From Fomes fomentarius (Eukaryota; Basidiomycota; Agaricomycetes; Polyporales; Polyporaceae), in contig JABYQN010000001.1 in assembly GCA_022606135.1 (NCBI GenBank), forward strand, positions 2,976,001-3,040,000: a stretch of 64,000 nucleotides of DNA, read 5' to 3'. The notes under the pieces are model-generated. The model made no database searches, had not been told where the DNA came from, and saw nothing but the letters and a program-made list of their open reading frames with translations. Positions 45,341-56,071 of this stretch are shown here, piece by piece; positions within the stretch are counted from its first letter, which is position 1, and each line of letters starts with the position of its first letter. The translations under genes were made by a program, and so were the position numbers.

Positions 45341-47190
45341 TTACATCGCCCAGCAGCCAGTGCCACGACGCCGCGTAGTGGCCAGATTCCCGACAAAACA
45401 AAAAAAGGTCCTGAGCCTGCATAGAGTTTCTGTAACCAACGGCGGTACTAGTAGCAAGCATGTCCGCGTTTCCAAGGCATAGTTGACTAGACATCCATGC
45501 TGTGATCGAGATGTTTTGAGTCCGGGGACTTCTACAGAGCGCGACATGTGAGCGTCCGATAACAGGAGCTTCAACCCGAATGCGCGACAAACCGTAATGT
45601 CAAGCATTTCATGGTCCATGTCCGACTGCCGGAGGACCTCAACTCGGATCTGCCCCGACTGGGAGTTTGTGGGAAGCCTATACGACTGTGTATTGCCACT
45701 GGAGCCCTGGGACGAGACCGATTTGCTGGACGGAAGCCGTCTGTTGTTCAGGACCGCGACCAGGCAATTTGAGTAACTATCAGACGCGCGTGACCGGTCA
45801 GTGGGACTCGAGTGGTATACAGGGAGTAGCCTTACAGCTTTCCGATAACGGCAGTACTTTTGTAGCGCAGGTGGCATCAGCACAAGACACAGGACGTGAG
45901 TTGATGAGTACCTACGGAGGTACAACGAGTGTGGGATGATTCTAGTGAAGGGAGTAAGATTCGGGATACAAACTTCGCTATTGTTAGTACACTTACCGGG
46001 AATCCGAGATACAGGCCCAGCCCAATAATAGCAACACCAGCTGAACATGCGACCTGAATGACAGCTCGTAGCAAGCGGAAGGAGGCAGAATACGTACCGG
46101 TGAGCATGTTGGTCTCGACGGTTATCCGCACAATGCGATCTATGGTGCTCTTCGCAGAAAGGGTCCTCGAGCGCGAACGAAGGAGCTATTCGGAGGGTAA
46201 TCAGCCTTTGATCCATGAAGGGATTACTCAGCTTACAGTGTAGCTCATGACGGCAGTGATCAGAATATCGGCGACGACGCTTGCAACGAGCCACGTCTGA
46301 AGGGATCGCGTCAGCACGATTGATCAGCAAGCTCAGTGGTATAGCACAGACCGTCTGCTGAGCCACCTCCTCAACGCTGATCAACGAGAGTTTATGGCCT
46401 TGGAACGCCTACAAATGCTCTAAGATTTGGACAGGTAAACAGCATGTCCAAGTTGATATACCTTCACTGCAGTGGCTATTCCGGCACCGCATTGAGTGAG
46501 AGAGACCTGTTATTATGATGTGTAGGGTAGGTGCGGGTAGGGGCAGAGGCAAGAGCGCAGGGCGTACCAGGAAAATAAGGATCGGGAACACTAGCGATTT
46601 GGTGAGGATCCAGATGCGCCAGCAGTAGAACGTCTGCACGATCGTGGCAATGATTGCGTCCAGGAAGGGGACGTCCCACGAGTTGAGGAAGGTGTCGTCG
46701 AGTCTGACCATGTTTCCAAATCCAAAGACGAACCAGTGGAATGCGTCGGCGGTCACTAGGCAAGTCTGTGCTATATCCAAGAGAAACAGGCCGTAGACTG
46801 AAACGGTGACGTTAAGGCAAGTCAGAATAGATGCACAGTCGAAGTTACCTAGGAAACGAATCGCTCGGGGGTCCTGTCGGAAGGTCAAGTGGTAGAAATC
46901 TGAGAACGGACGTCGATGAGCGGCAACAGTGATCTTGGAGTGGCCCTACTTACAGATCTGGACAACCAGGACGCCCATGAACCCCCAGTTAAGGCAGATT
47001 CCAATCATCTAGGCGCAGGATGGAGGCGTTAGCGTAAGCACAACACCCGTATGATGAATTTGAGGCTATTCACCGCCGGCCCTGTTCTATGTAGGGTATC
47101 AAGTCCTGGCGCACATGTACAGTTCGAGTGTGTCACTCACATGATCGCAATGTCCGACGGGATAGCGGGAAGTACAGATTGGTCGGCCAT
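45341..47190 (-). CDS. DUF6534 seven-helix membrane protein (model imperfect)
   Basis: Minus-strand exons traced: 47190-47141, 47008-46954, 46899-46849, 46797-46568, 46506-46462, 46408-46352, 46296-46237, 46185-46098, 46040-45997, about 45911-45836, then about 45778 downwards. Family landmarks: LPAIPSDIAIM at the N-terminus, LNWGFMGVLVVQIYFYHLTF, QDPRAIRFL, LDIAQTC, a QTFYCWRIWILTKS loop, LVASVVADILITAVMSY, STIDRIVRITVETNMLT, and a late YSNCLVAVLNNR. DUF6534 proteins are expanded in Agaricomycetes; their role is unknown, and they look receptor-like. Two junctions need one extra base (exon 1/2 and the A4 run at 45858-45861). The 3' end is uncertain; the stop at 45341 ends the open frame but the last ~80 codons look non-coding. 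Confidence 0.65.
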
Positions 47191-48440
47191 GGTTGTGTAC
47201 ACAAGTGCAGCTGGTCGAGACTCTGAAGATGGCGTTCTGCAGTAGAGCTAAACGGGACACGCCGTCTATAAGTACTTCTGGATTTACACACGAAGCTGCT
47301 GCTTCTGTCCAAGAGATCTCCGCTGTAGTGAGACAACGGAGGCATTAAGATAAGTATTCTCTTAGCATATCAGTCGAGATGAACGCCCTAGCGGTGACCG
47401 GGGGCTTGGGAGGCCGGGGAGAATGGTCGGGGACGGTCTTCCCATGGGGCAGTACAAGAAGACTCCAGAAGACACGTCAGGAAAGTTGTGCGGGGCCGCC
47501 GAAGGGGCCACTGTCCACCGAGGTGAATTGTAATCACAGCATGGACCCTGTTATTCTGCCAGCTGACAGCATCAGAGAGAACAGAAGTCGGGGTTGCGAA
47601 AACCGTGTTTCACGAGGAATTCCGTTATTAGATGTAGCTGCAGAGTTGATTGTGTGCTCGACTCACGACGGGCAATAGCATATGGTGGATGGCAGCCTCT
47701 TGTGTGACTGTGGCTGAACTCCTGTCATGTCCCCTGGAACTGATGTTATGTCATCGATTCTAAGCGACTTCAATCCCTGCTTAGCTACTGTAAGTCTTAT
47801 GTGATTAATGTCTTGCTTGTCGTAGTAATCGGTAATCGTACTAGGCAATTGTCACAAGCTGTCACACCCGGCTACGGCCCTTGTGACCTGTGACCGAGGG
47901 CGCAGTAGTACAGCCCAGATAGTGTATACTTGCACCGAGCATCGGTCCCATGCGGCTATCTACAACTTCCCTCGACCTGTGACAGGAAACCTTGCGGCTG
48001 TTCCACTGCCATCCGATCACATCGCAAGATGCATGGCTCTAACTGAGGCTTCGCTGGCATGGGCCCTCTCTGGCTGAATAGCAATGTTTTCTATCTGCCG
48101 AGTGTGTTGTAAGGGGACTTGCTCATTCATGGATACTGTACTTCTCACCCATCTGCGCTCATCAATGATCAGAACACTTCAGCTTGTTTCCTGGTATCAA
48201 GCTCGTAATCTGACTCCTCTCTATCCTCTCTCTTACTTCCATTGGAAATGTCGGCAACGTTCATGCTCGGAACTTATCCGGATATGAGATACTTCACCGA
48301 TGTGTCTCGCGCCGGTTCGGCCACCTCGGAGGTATAGAAACAAGGGCACTTCAGGGTGATCTACTGACTTTGGAAGCCTACTCGGAGCTCACTCTAGACC
48401 TCACTGCATACCAGCGTGGGAATGGAAGCGCTTGCCCACA
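47191..48440. other. Intergenic, shared upstream region
   Basis: About 1.2 kb between the divergent DUF6534 and XanA genes. No gene supported. I did not find a convincing cluster of GATA or UaY-type sites by eye. Confidence 0.45.
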
Positions 48441-48442
48441 TC

Positions 48443-48450
48443 ATATATAT
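48443..48450 (+). promoter_or_regulatory. TATA box for xanA
   Basis: ATATATAT inside TCATATATATCAT, 87 bases before the start codon at 48537, a normal spacing for a regulated fungal gene. Confidence 0.5.
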
Positions 48451-48536
48451 CATACGCACCCTCCGAAACGTGCCCTTTGTCCGAGTCCATCCATTACCCC
48501 AGGCTTCACTAAACCAGCACGATTGGACGTTACATC

Positions 48537-50045
48537 ATGGCTATCGAACTTGCGCCCATTCCCCTTCCCCCGACTGCCGACGCTGAGAAGTTCAAAGACC
48601 TTGGGAGAGAGGTCAAAGGCGTGAACCCTGGCGAACTGTCCGAGGAGCAGCTCAAGGAGATCCATGATCTCTTGTACAAGGTTCGCTCGTGCTGCTGCGC
48701 GTGATGACTAGTACTTCTCTAAGTGATAGATCAACAGTACAGCGTGCTCCTGTTCCGCAACGTCGATCTTTCTCCCGAGCAGCAGTACGCTTTGACCAAG
48801 GTATGGTGGCGTTCGTCACTTTCACGTACGTTCGACATAGCTGATGGAACGAAGGCGTTCGACCCTTCCTCTGAGAGCTACGGTCACGGGAATAACAAGA
48901 CCCAGGCAGACAAGAAGTCTATCTTGCACCCCGACCTGAAGACTATCCCCCGCGTCCCACAAGTGCAGCTCATCGGCAACGGCACCGTTTACAATCACGA
49001 GGGACTTGCAGAGGCGGCGCTCAAGCACCCCTCCCACACCACATTCCACAAGACGAAGGTCTCGGACGAGGACGCAGAGAAGGGTATCACGCGCTTCTAC
49101 CGATGGCACATCGATGCGGCGCTGTATAACCTCAGCCCTCCCCGGGTCACCACGCTATATGCCAAGACAGTGCCTCAAGGCCCGCGCCAGAAAGTGCGGT
49201 ACGACGACGGCACAGGTGACGAGCTCGAGGTCCCGCTCGGGACTACCGCGTTCGTGAGCGGCAAGACGATGTTCAACATCCTTCCCCCTGAACTCAAGAG
49301 CATCGCCGTGCGGGGGCGCGTCAAGTACAATCCGCACCCGTACGTGTGGATGGCACCCGCGCACGCGCTTTCCACTGGGCTCGGCATCATGTCCGAAGGC
49401 CTTGAAATGCCGAATGACGAACTGCCGCCTTGGGAGGAGGAGAAGATCAAGGTTTACCCAATCGTATGTCTCTATTCCTTCATGTCTTCACTGTTTTCCA
49501 GACCGGGATGCTCACTCGCGTGCGCACGATAGACATGGAAGAACCCCATCACGGGCGAGCTGCACTTCCAGGTGCACCCCTGTGGCGTGAAGGAGCTTTT
49601 CATTGACCCACTCCCAGCAGGCGCAAACCGCGAGGGTGCGCTGTTCCCCGACGGCGCACATCTGACGGACCTGAAGGAGGTCAGGGACCTGCTGTACAAG
49701 ATGCAGCGCCCCGCAATCGCGCCCTCTGTGAGTCCTCTTCCCAGTTCGTTCGGGCTCAACATCCGACACGAGCTGACCTTCCGTTCCCTTCCGCGTGGAA
49801 ATTGCAGTTGGTATATCCCCACGACTGGTAAGTCGTTGCGGTGCGCTCCGATTGTGGATCGTACAGTGCGCTGACGAGGTGGCAGGCGTGAGAACGATTT
49901 GGTGCTCTTCCACAACCGTGGCCTCCTCCACTCGGTCGTCGGCACGTTCAAGAAGGATCAGGTCCGTGCATTCCACCAATGCAACCTCGCTGCTTCGGAT
50001 GAACCGGCAGGCCCTACCCCCGAGGATGTCCAGAAGTACGCGTGA
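48537..50045 (+). CDS. xanA: Alpha-ketoglutarate-dependent xanthine dioxygenase (XanA/TauD family)
   Basis: Six exons: 48537-48680, 48738-48800, 48855-49463, 49533-49727, 49808-49827 (20 nt) and 49886-50045 (396 aa). XanA oxidises xanthine to uric acid using Fe(II), O2 and 2-oxoglutarate, replacing xanthine dehydrogenase in many fungi. Landmarks: YSVLLFRNVDLSPEQQ, SYGHGNN, the iron-binding HxD in RWHIDAALYN, KVRYDDGTGDELEVPLGTTAF, YNPHPYVWM, LVYPHDW (across the 20-nt exon), and the distal His in LFHNRGLLHSVVG, then QCNLAASDEPAGP. The TauD superfamily call is certain. The XanA assignment rests on these long XanA-type strings and the purine-gene context. Starting MAIELAPIPLPPTADAEKF, it has no targeting signal. 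Confidence 0.9.
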
Positions 50046-50339
50046 GCGGGAGACTCGCCGCCAGTTCTTGTCAGGATGCTTGGTTATCGCAGTGTAGATT
50101 ATATTGTATAGTAGCGCACACGTCGCTGGGCATGCCAATAAACCTCACCGGTCGTACTCCATAATGCCAGCGCAAGGTCGAGTGTTCGACGCCTTCAGTC
50201 GCAGACAATACGTAAGAGTTACACGGCACTCTCACTTCACAAATGCGTCTCGGAGCCTTGTAGGTACTGTTCTTATTCAAGTGCATCGCTGAGACGCGCT
50301 GATTTAGTACTATGTCACATCAATAGTATCAATTCGCAT
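50046..50339. other. Short intergenic gap
   Basis: 3' flank of xanA and of the second 81-aa-family gene; nothing else seen. Confidence 0.45.
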
Positions 50340-50588
50340 TCAACAGATGGCCGCCCAAGCCGTGCAGCGCCTGGGTAAGCTGCGAGCAAGTCCGAACCAC
50401 CCACCTCCCTTCCGTTGCGTCAAGTTCAACACTGAGGGGCGCGCCAGCTCCCAGCCTTTGCGGTCCCACGAATCGCGGCCGCCTGCGTTCACCTTGAACC
50501 ATTCGTCGTCGCCCTTATTGTTGGAGTACTTGGAGACGAAGGAGGAGATGTCCTCTGAGGATGAGGTGATCACGATGATGCTCCCCAT
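50340..50588 (-). CDS. 81-aa family protein, diverged copy 2
   Basis: Single minus-strand open frame of 82 codons. Residues 1-50 match copy 1 at 39879-40124 closely (MGSIIVITSSSEDISSFVSKY, DDEWFKVNAGGRDSWDRKGW). After GWEL only NLTQRKG still aligns (copy 1: NDTQRAG), and the last ~20 residues are unrelated, ending in a Cys-containing tail. The copy may be a decaying duplicate, may use an unseen intron, or may have a real new C-terminus. Confidence 0.5.
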   Translation of the reverse strand: MGSIIVITSSSEDISSFVSKYSNNKGDDEWFKVNAGGRDSWDRKGWELARPSVLNLTQRKGGGWFGLARSLPRRCTAWAAIC

Positions 50589-50765
50589 TCTATGAAGGCG
50601 AGGGGGGCTGTCAGTATGAATGGCGAAGACGAGGGAACGGAATGGACAAATGACGGACTTTCAGTATGCGCAACATGAACGTGGACAAAGGAACGTAAAG
50701 TAGTTGTCCCACAATCCGTACCGCGACCTTGTGCGTGTTGTCTTCAATGATGAATGAAAGACGTA

Positions 50766-51625
50766 CGGAGCGACAAAACATCAACACCACGTCTCCGTGA
50801 ATGAGGATAAAGACGCTCAAAGTCTCGCTGCGAGTGCAATCGATGTGCGAGGGCGTCAAGAAACATCTGTATCCCTCCGAGCGAGACGAGCGATCGGACC
50901 TCGAGGTCCATAGCTGCGGGGGAGAACCTCTTCGCATTGTTGAAGAAGTGCTCGTCTGCATCACACCAGGTCAATACTGTCAACCCATAGATAATGGAGT
51001 ACGTACAATCTGCAGACTCGCTCTCGTGGGCCTCAGCAGGTTTCTTTCAGAACACACACTCAGTCGACCCGGCGCGTTGTGGTCCTTTCGTCTACCTTCT
51101 TCGCTTCCTACGCCATCTTCGCCTCGAGGGCGAACCGATGCTCGACCCTAGTAAGCCTGGCGGAGAATGGTGTCCTCTAAGGCTGCTTTGGCGGCTCTGT
51201 TGGTTCGTTGCGCTGCTAGATGACTTCGAGGTTGTGGAGCGTTTGCCAATGGGACCGGGGGGGAGTGTGAATGCGACGAGTGAGCCCTCAAGCTACAGAG
51301 GGGTCGAGAAGACTTCCGCAGGCTTGTGAGTGCGAGAGCGCGTCTAGATAAAGCCCGTGTGAGACGGTGCAAACTTGATAGTGCAACATCGTACCTTCAT
51401 GCGACGCCTTGCATCTATGGGGGAGAGACATCGACGATATCGTCCTCTGACATGCTCTAGGAACGGAACCTCGGCATAGTGTGCGCGATTGGCCCTGAAA
51501 AACTGACGTTAGGCGGGGCGGTCGCCATTCTCAATAGGAGTGTTGACATTCCACACAGGTATACGCCCACAGTGTCAACGTGGATATCCTTCGGACAATT
51601 TGTGGAGTATGACAGGGCGATAATG
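50766..51625 (-). pseudogene. UTP21 (U3 snoRNP WD-repeat protein) C-terminal pseudogene
   Basis: The minus strand encodes, in order but broken, the C-terminal part of Utp21/WDR36. HVDTVGVYL comes first, then unrelated bases. NRAHYAEVPF then hits a stop; SMSEDDIVDVSLP another stop, then MQGVA. PPRSHWQTLHNLEVI is followed by a stop, then QRNEPTEPPKQP and a stop. Next come RVEHRFALEAKMA, FFNNAKRFSPAAMDLEVRSL with FLDALAHRLHSQRDFE, a frameshift, and SVFILIHGDVVL. Utp21 is needed for 18S rRNA processing, so a functional copy should exist elsewhere. Many stops and shifts over 860 bp show neutral decay, not one sequencing error. Seen directly; the family call is from remembered motifs. Confidence 0.85.
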
Positions 51626-52390
51626 GCCGGGTACTTCAGTGACGTGAGGAGGATCTGAACCTGGCACAAGATTTGACTCTATCGTTCGAACAAATACCAC
51701 GTGCCTGGCTTGTGCTGACCTTGACTTGGCTTATAGTTGAAAGCTTCGTGAGTCCCGTACGACACTCGTACCTGCGATCACGAGAGGTGCTCGAGGAACC
51801 TCCGAGTCGGTGCTTCTGTTGCAAGGTGAGTCGAATAACCATTGCTGTGGGGACCAATCAACATTTTCTAGAGATCTGCTGCAGAGAGGGTAGCTTTGAT
51901 ACTGTTGACATGGAGAGCCGGCAGCACGAGGGGCAAACACCCATTTTCTGTCGAAGGAAACCGACAGAGAAATTGTTAGTGGTGCTCCGCGCGTGATTCA
52001 ATAAACGAAAAAGGGTAGAAAAGGCAGTCTACGAAGGAAAATGCGGTGGATTTGAACGTGAGGGAGGGGTGGGCGGACCCACAAGGACCTTAAGACATAC
52101 TACTACGATCGTGGGGTAGCTCGCTTACGTACGCTAGCTAAGCGCCAGGCAAGAGATCGGTTCAGGATGACAGGAGCACCCGCTCTGGAACTCCCTCTTC
52201 CGCAAATGTGTTCGTCCTGCCGCTGGATGTCAGAAAGCACCATGCCGCGTCGACTAGATACGCCCTAGCCTCTTGCAGTGCACCACTCACCCCCACATCG
52301 TGATCCTCTCTCCACTGCACGCCCGCCATCGCCCACGCGCCCCACACCATAACTCGACAGTGGAGTGGGATACTGATTTCCAGACTGACC
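51626..52390. other. Intergenic upstream of WC-2
   Basis: 765 bp, no supportable gene. It may hold further unrecognisable remnants of the UTP21 copy as well as the WC-2 promoter. Confidence 0.45.
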
Positions 52391-53694
52391 ATGTCCTCGA
52401 CCCTGCCAGTGTCCCCACCCGTATCGGGCCCGGACCTTACAAATGCCCCGCCGTCGACGTCGACCCAGCCCGTGAGTCCGGTGAAGGAGATCCCGGTTTT
52501 CGAGTTCACGAAACGGAAGCGGTGGGCCGACCTGCTCATCACGGAGCTCAACGACAGCATTATCTTCGTCCTGTCCGAGACGTGCAAGGTGTGGTACTGC
52601 GGGAATGCAGTGTCAGAGCTGCTGGGCTGGAGGGACGACGAGCTCGTCGACGGGGACTTGCTTGACCTCATGAACGGTGCGCTTCCTTCCCTCTTGACGC
52701 CTCTCCTCAATCCCCTGTTCACCCTGCCCAACGCTGCTATGTGCTGCATGGCTGCATGACATTGTTATGACGAGATGGACGGAATGAGGACGCTGACGGA
52801 TTTACTTGCACCTGCACAGCGGACGACCGGCGGAGCTTCCGCGACGCGTTCGACGACAGCGTGCGCTCCAAGACGGAGATGCTCGCATACGCGCGGCTGC
52901 AGTGCAAGAACAAGTTCTACGTGTCCACGACGGACTACACGTCCGCCCCGAAAGAGGTTCTCTTCGAGCTCCGCGGGCGGCCGCACTACCTGCCCGGCAC
53001 GGACGACTTCAAGTGCTACTTTGCGATGGCCCAGCCCTACCCCAGCCGGAACACCGCCATGTACGTCCTATCTGTCTTGTTTCGTTCTCAGTCCCGTCGT
53101 AGCGTGTTCGTGTGCACGCCAGGTAAGAAGATGAGAGGGATGTGCTGATTGGGCGCACAATCCCAGGTTGAACACGTTCCTCGAGCTGAAGATGGAGAAC
53201 GAGCGGCTGCAGCAGCGCGTCGTGCAGCTCCGTGCCCAGTCGCTGGCCTTGGATGGCACGCCGGAGAGCTTTTTCGCGACGTCTGACAATTTCGGCGCTG
53301 TGGAAGCCGCGCGGACTGGCTATGACCTCGGCGGAGCAGGTGTCGGACCGGATGGGGATGATGATGGACCTCGGAAGAAGGTGCGTCTGTTATCACACTC
53401 TTCGCCTTCGCTGCTCAAGCAGGATCGCTTATCAGGTGAAGAAGATGGCTGCAGAACAGCACGTCTGCGTGACGTGCGGGAGGACCGATTCACCAGAATG
53501 GCGCAAGGTGAGAAGCGGCGGTCATTGTATTGAGGGCGAAGAATCTGCTTGCTGACCGGATGCGCCAGGGTCCCATGGGTCCGAAGACGCTGTGCAATGC
53601 GTGCGGCCTGAGATGGGCGAAGAAGGCACGCAAAACTGGGGACGAAGGCGAGGGCGAAGCCGCAGGACAAGGAGGCAGCGCCATCATATTCTGA
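52391..53694 (+). CDS. wc-2: White collar-2 blue-light regulator (PAS + GATA finger)
   Basis: Five exons: 52391-52676, 52820-53060, 53167-53380, 53436-53507 and 53569-53694 (312 aa). WC-2 pairs with the flavin-binding WC-1 to form the blue-light-activated transcription complex. A PAS domain spans about residues 45-175 ([55 protein letters not shown]). A short coiled coil follows ([21 protein letters not shown]), then the GATA zinc finger [20 protein letters not shown], continuing [10 protein letters not shown]; the last intron lies between the two Cys pairs. The short N-terminal tail and absence of a LOV cysteine motif separate it from WC-1. Confidence 0.95.
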
Positions 53695-53963
53695 GGTACC
53701 AATGTGTCGTTCTCTCCCTGCCTATCTGTACCATACATTGTGGCTCTTTCCTACAGAATTGTCGTCGTCTTCGTGCGCAGAATATGCATACATATGCTCA
53801 TACAACTGGTGTACCGCTTTAAAGGTTGAAACCCATAAGAGGAGAGACAGACGCCGTAGCACAGCACTTGATCGATCATGAGAATGCGTTTTGGTTGCCT
53901 CCCACCTCCTCCCCGCCAAGTTGCTTGAGATACCGGCCAAGAAGGCGTCGACAATTTCCCCGC

Positions 53964-55567
53964 ATGTCTTCGTCCGAGTCCGTTGCCGACCCGCATCTAA
54001 GCGACACCCACCCGCACGACTGGAAATACGTCGCCGAGGGCGGCTCGACCATCGTCTTCTCCTACGCAGGTCCGCCCCACGTGCACTTCGACGGCACCGC
54101 ACTCCGCCTGCGCAAGGGGCCCGTGCCGGCCCTCGAGGAGTCGGACAACCACGACGAGCTCGCGCCCCCGCCCTTTGACGAGCCGGACGACCCGACGATC
54201 GTCTTCCAGCGCACGGTCGTCGAGCGCCTCGTCCCGAGCGAGTTCCTCCCGAGATTGGACGCGGTGCGCGTGGAGAGCGCGTGGCTGCGCGAGTTGAGGG
54301 GGCTCGTCGAGCCGCTGAGACCGCTGGAGAGGAGGCAGCGGGATAGAATTGACGTAGGGAAGACGAAGGCCGTGCTCGCGACGGACCTCGTTGGGGGGAA
54401 GGGGTGGGCGGTCGAGATCAAGGTGCGCCACAGCAAACAAATAACTCGCATCCCCCCCTCTCTCTCCCCACCGAGTCCTCGCCTGCACCCTCCGTGGCTG
54501 GCTTCACTAACTCACCGATACTAATTTAACGCAGCCAAAATGGGGCTTCCTCCCCGCGCCGACGCACCTCTCGGACGACACGCGCGCGATCAAGACGCGG
54601 ACGTGCCGCTTCTGCATGCACACGCACCTGAAGGCGAGCCAGGGCGCGTCGGACGTCTCGCTCGGCTACTGCCCGCTCGACCTCTTCTCGGGCGACCGCG
54701 CGCGCGTCACGCGTGCGCTGCACACGCTCTGGGCCATCTGGCTCGACACCGGCGCGGCGGTGAACAACCTCCGGGTGTTCGTCGGCGGCAGGCAGCTCAA
54801 GCCTGTTGCGGCTGATGCGGTACGTTTTCGAGTCCTTCCCTTCCCTTCTCACTCGACCTGGCGTGTACATTCCTTGTACTCGTCCTGACATATGTGACAC
54901 ACAGACCGCGTCCCTCGCACCCCTCGCCGACCAACTATTCCCCGCGGAAAGCGACCAAGACTCACCCGCACACACGCCCACCGAGCTCCGCGACGCGTTC
55001 ACACACGCGCTTCTCCCCCTCCTGCTCGGCACGCCCGTCCTCCGCACGCTCTCCACGCTCCAACGCACGCTCGACGCACTCGACGTCGAGGGCCTCGCCG
55101 CGCTCTGGGCCGCGCTCCGCCCCGCGGGGCACAAGCTCGGGCAGGGCGAGGCCGAGCCGGACATGGCCGAGTGGACGGCGTTCGTCGACGTGTACCTCGC
55201 GCGCTATGGTCCTCCCCTGCCCTCGACCTCGGACCCGAACCCGAACTCGAGCGAGAGAGGGGAGACGACTCGGACGGAGGAGGAGCTGCGCTTCCAGATG
55301 GCCGCGTACCTCCTCTCTGCGTCGTTCAAGGACTGTTCGGTGATCCTCCGCATGCCGCCGCCGCCGCCGCCGCGCACTGTGGCGTCGTCTGGGGACGAGG
55401 AGGGAGTGAGGGGGCGCGTGACGGTCATCGACCTGGACGTGAAGAGCATCGACAGGCTGTCCAAGTGGGCAGAGTTGGACAGGGAGATCGTCGATGCGTA
55501 CAGAAGAGATGTGGCAGAGCCCAGACTTTGCGTGGACGCTGCAGTGGGCCGTGGCGGGCTCATCTGA
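53964..55567 (+). CDS. IPK1: Inositol-pentakisphosphate 2-kinase
   Basis: Three exons: 53964-54422, 54535-54819 and 54905-55567 (468 aa). Ipk1 phosphorylates inositol pentakisphosphate at position 2 to make IP6 (phytate), a cofactor in mRNA export and signalling. Family motifs: DWKYVAEGGSTIVFSY near the N-terminus (glycine-loop region), VGKTKAVLATDLV, EIKPKWGFLP (split exactly by intron 1), CRFCMHTHLK (zinc ligands), and GYCPLDLFSGD. A closing VTVIDLDVKSIDRLSKW matches the DxD-type metal site (DLDxK). The ATG at 53964 is chosen because the in-frame extension to 53826 is basic and unstructured. Confidence 0.9.
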
Positions 55568-56071
55568 CTGAGTCTTAGTACTAGTACGGTACAGGGTCGA
55601 TCGTGTGTGGTACTGATGAATGTGTGACTTGCATCTTCCGTTCTGTTCTGTCTTCCGCGTCTACTTCTCCTTCCTAACGATTATTCTTGTGTCGAGGCTC
55701 TTAGCCTTTTAGTGTGGAGAACACCATTAGTGTCGAGAAGCACGCGCGGCGATCGTCGCAATGTCACCAGACTTGATTTTGGCATGGACATTTGGCGAAT
55801 AAGATTACGTTATACTAACATTTGTTCGTATGTGGGGGTTGACAAACAGTGCGAGAGAGATTGAGTCGGAACTGGATATAAGAGGGGCAGAGAGATGGAA
55901 AAGGAGGAAAGCAGGTTAGCAGCAGAGCGACAGTGTCCCCGACCCGAATAGCCAAAAAGTTTAAGGTACATCTATGTGTGAGATTTCTAGCCATTGTGCC
56001 ATTCGTCCGTTTCGATATGACCACAAAGCATCGAGAAGAGAAAGAACCAACCAACGGGAGCTATTTTGGGC
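55568..56071. other. Intergenic between convergent genes
   Basis: 504 bp, no gene seen. Confidence 0.5.

Noticed and set aside
53826..53963. Upstream in-frame extension of IPK1
   Set aside because: The extra 46 residues are basic and unstructured, and the ATG at 53964 lies directly before the conserved domain.
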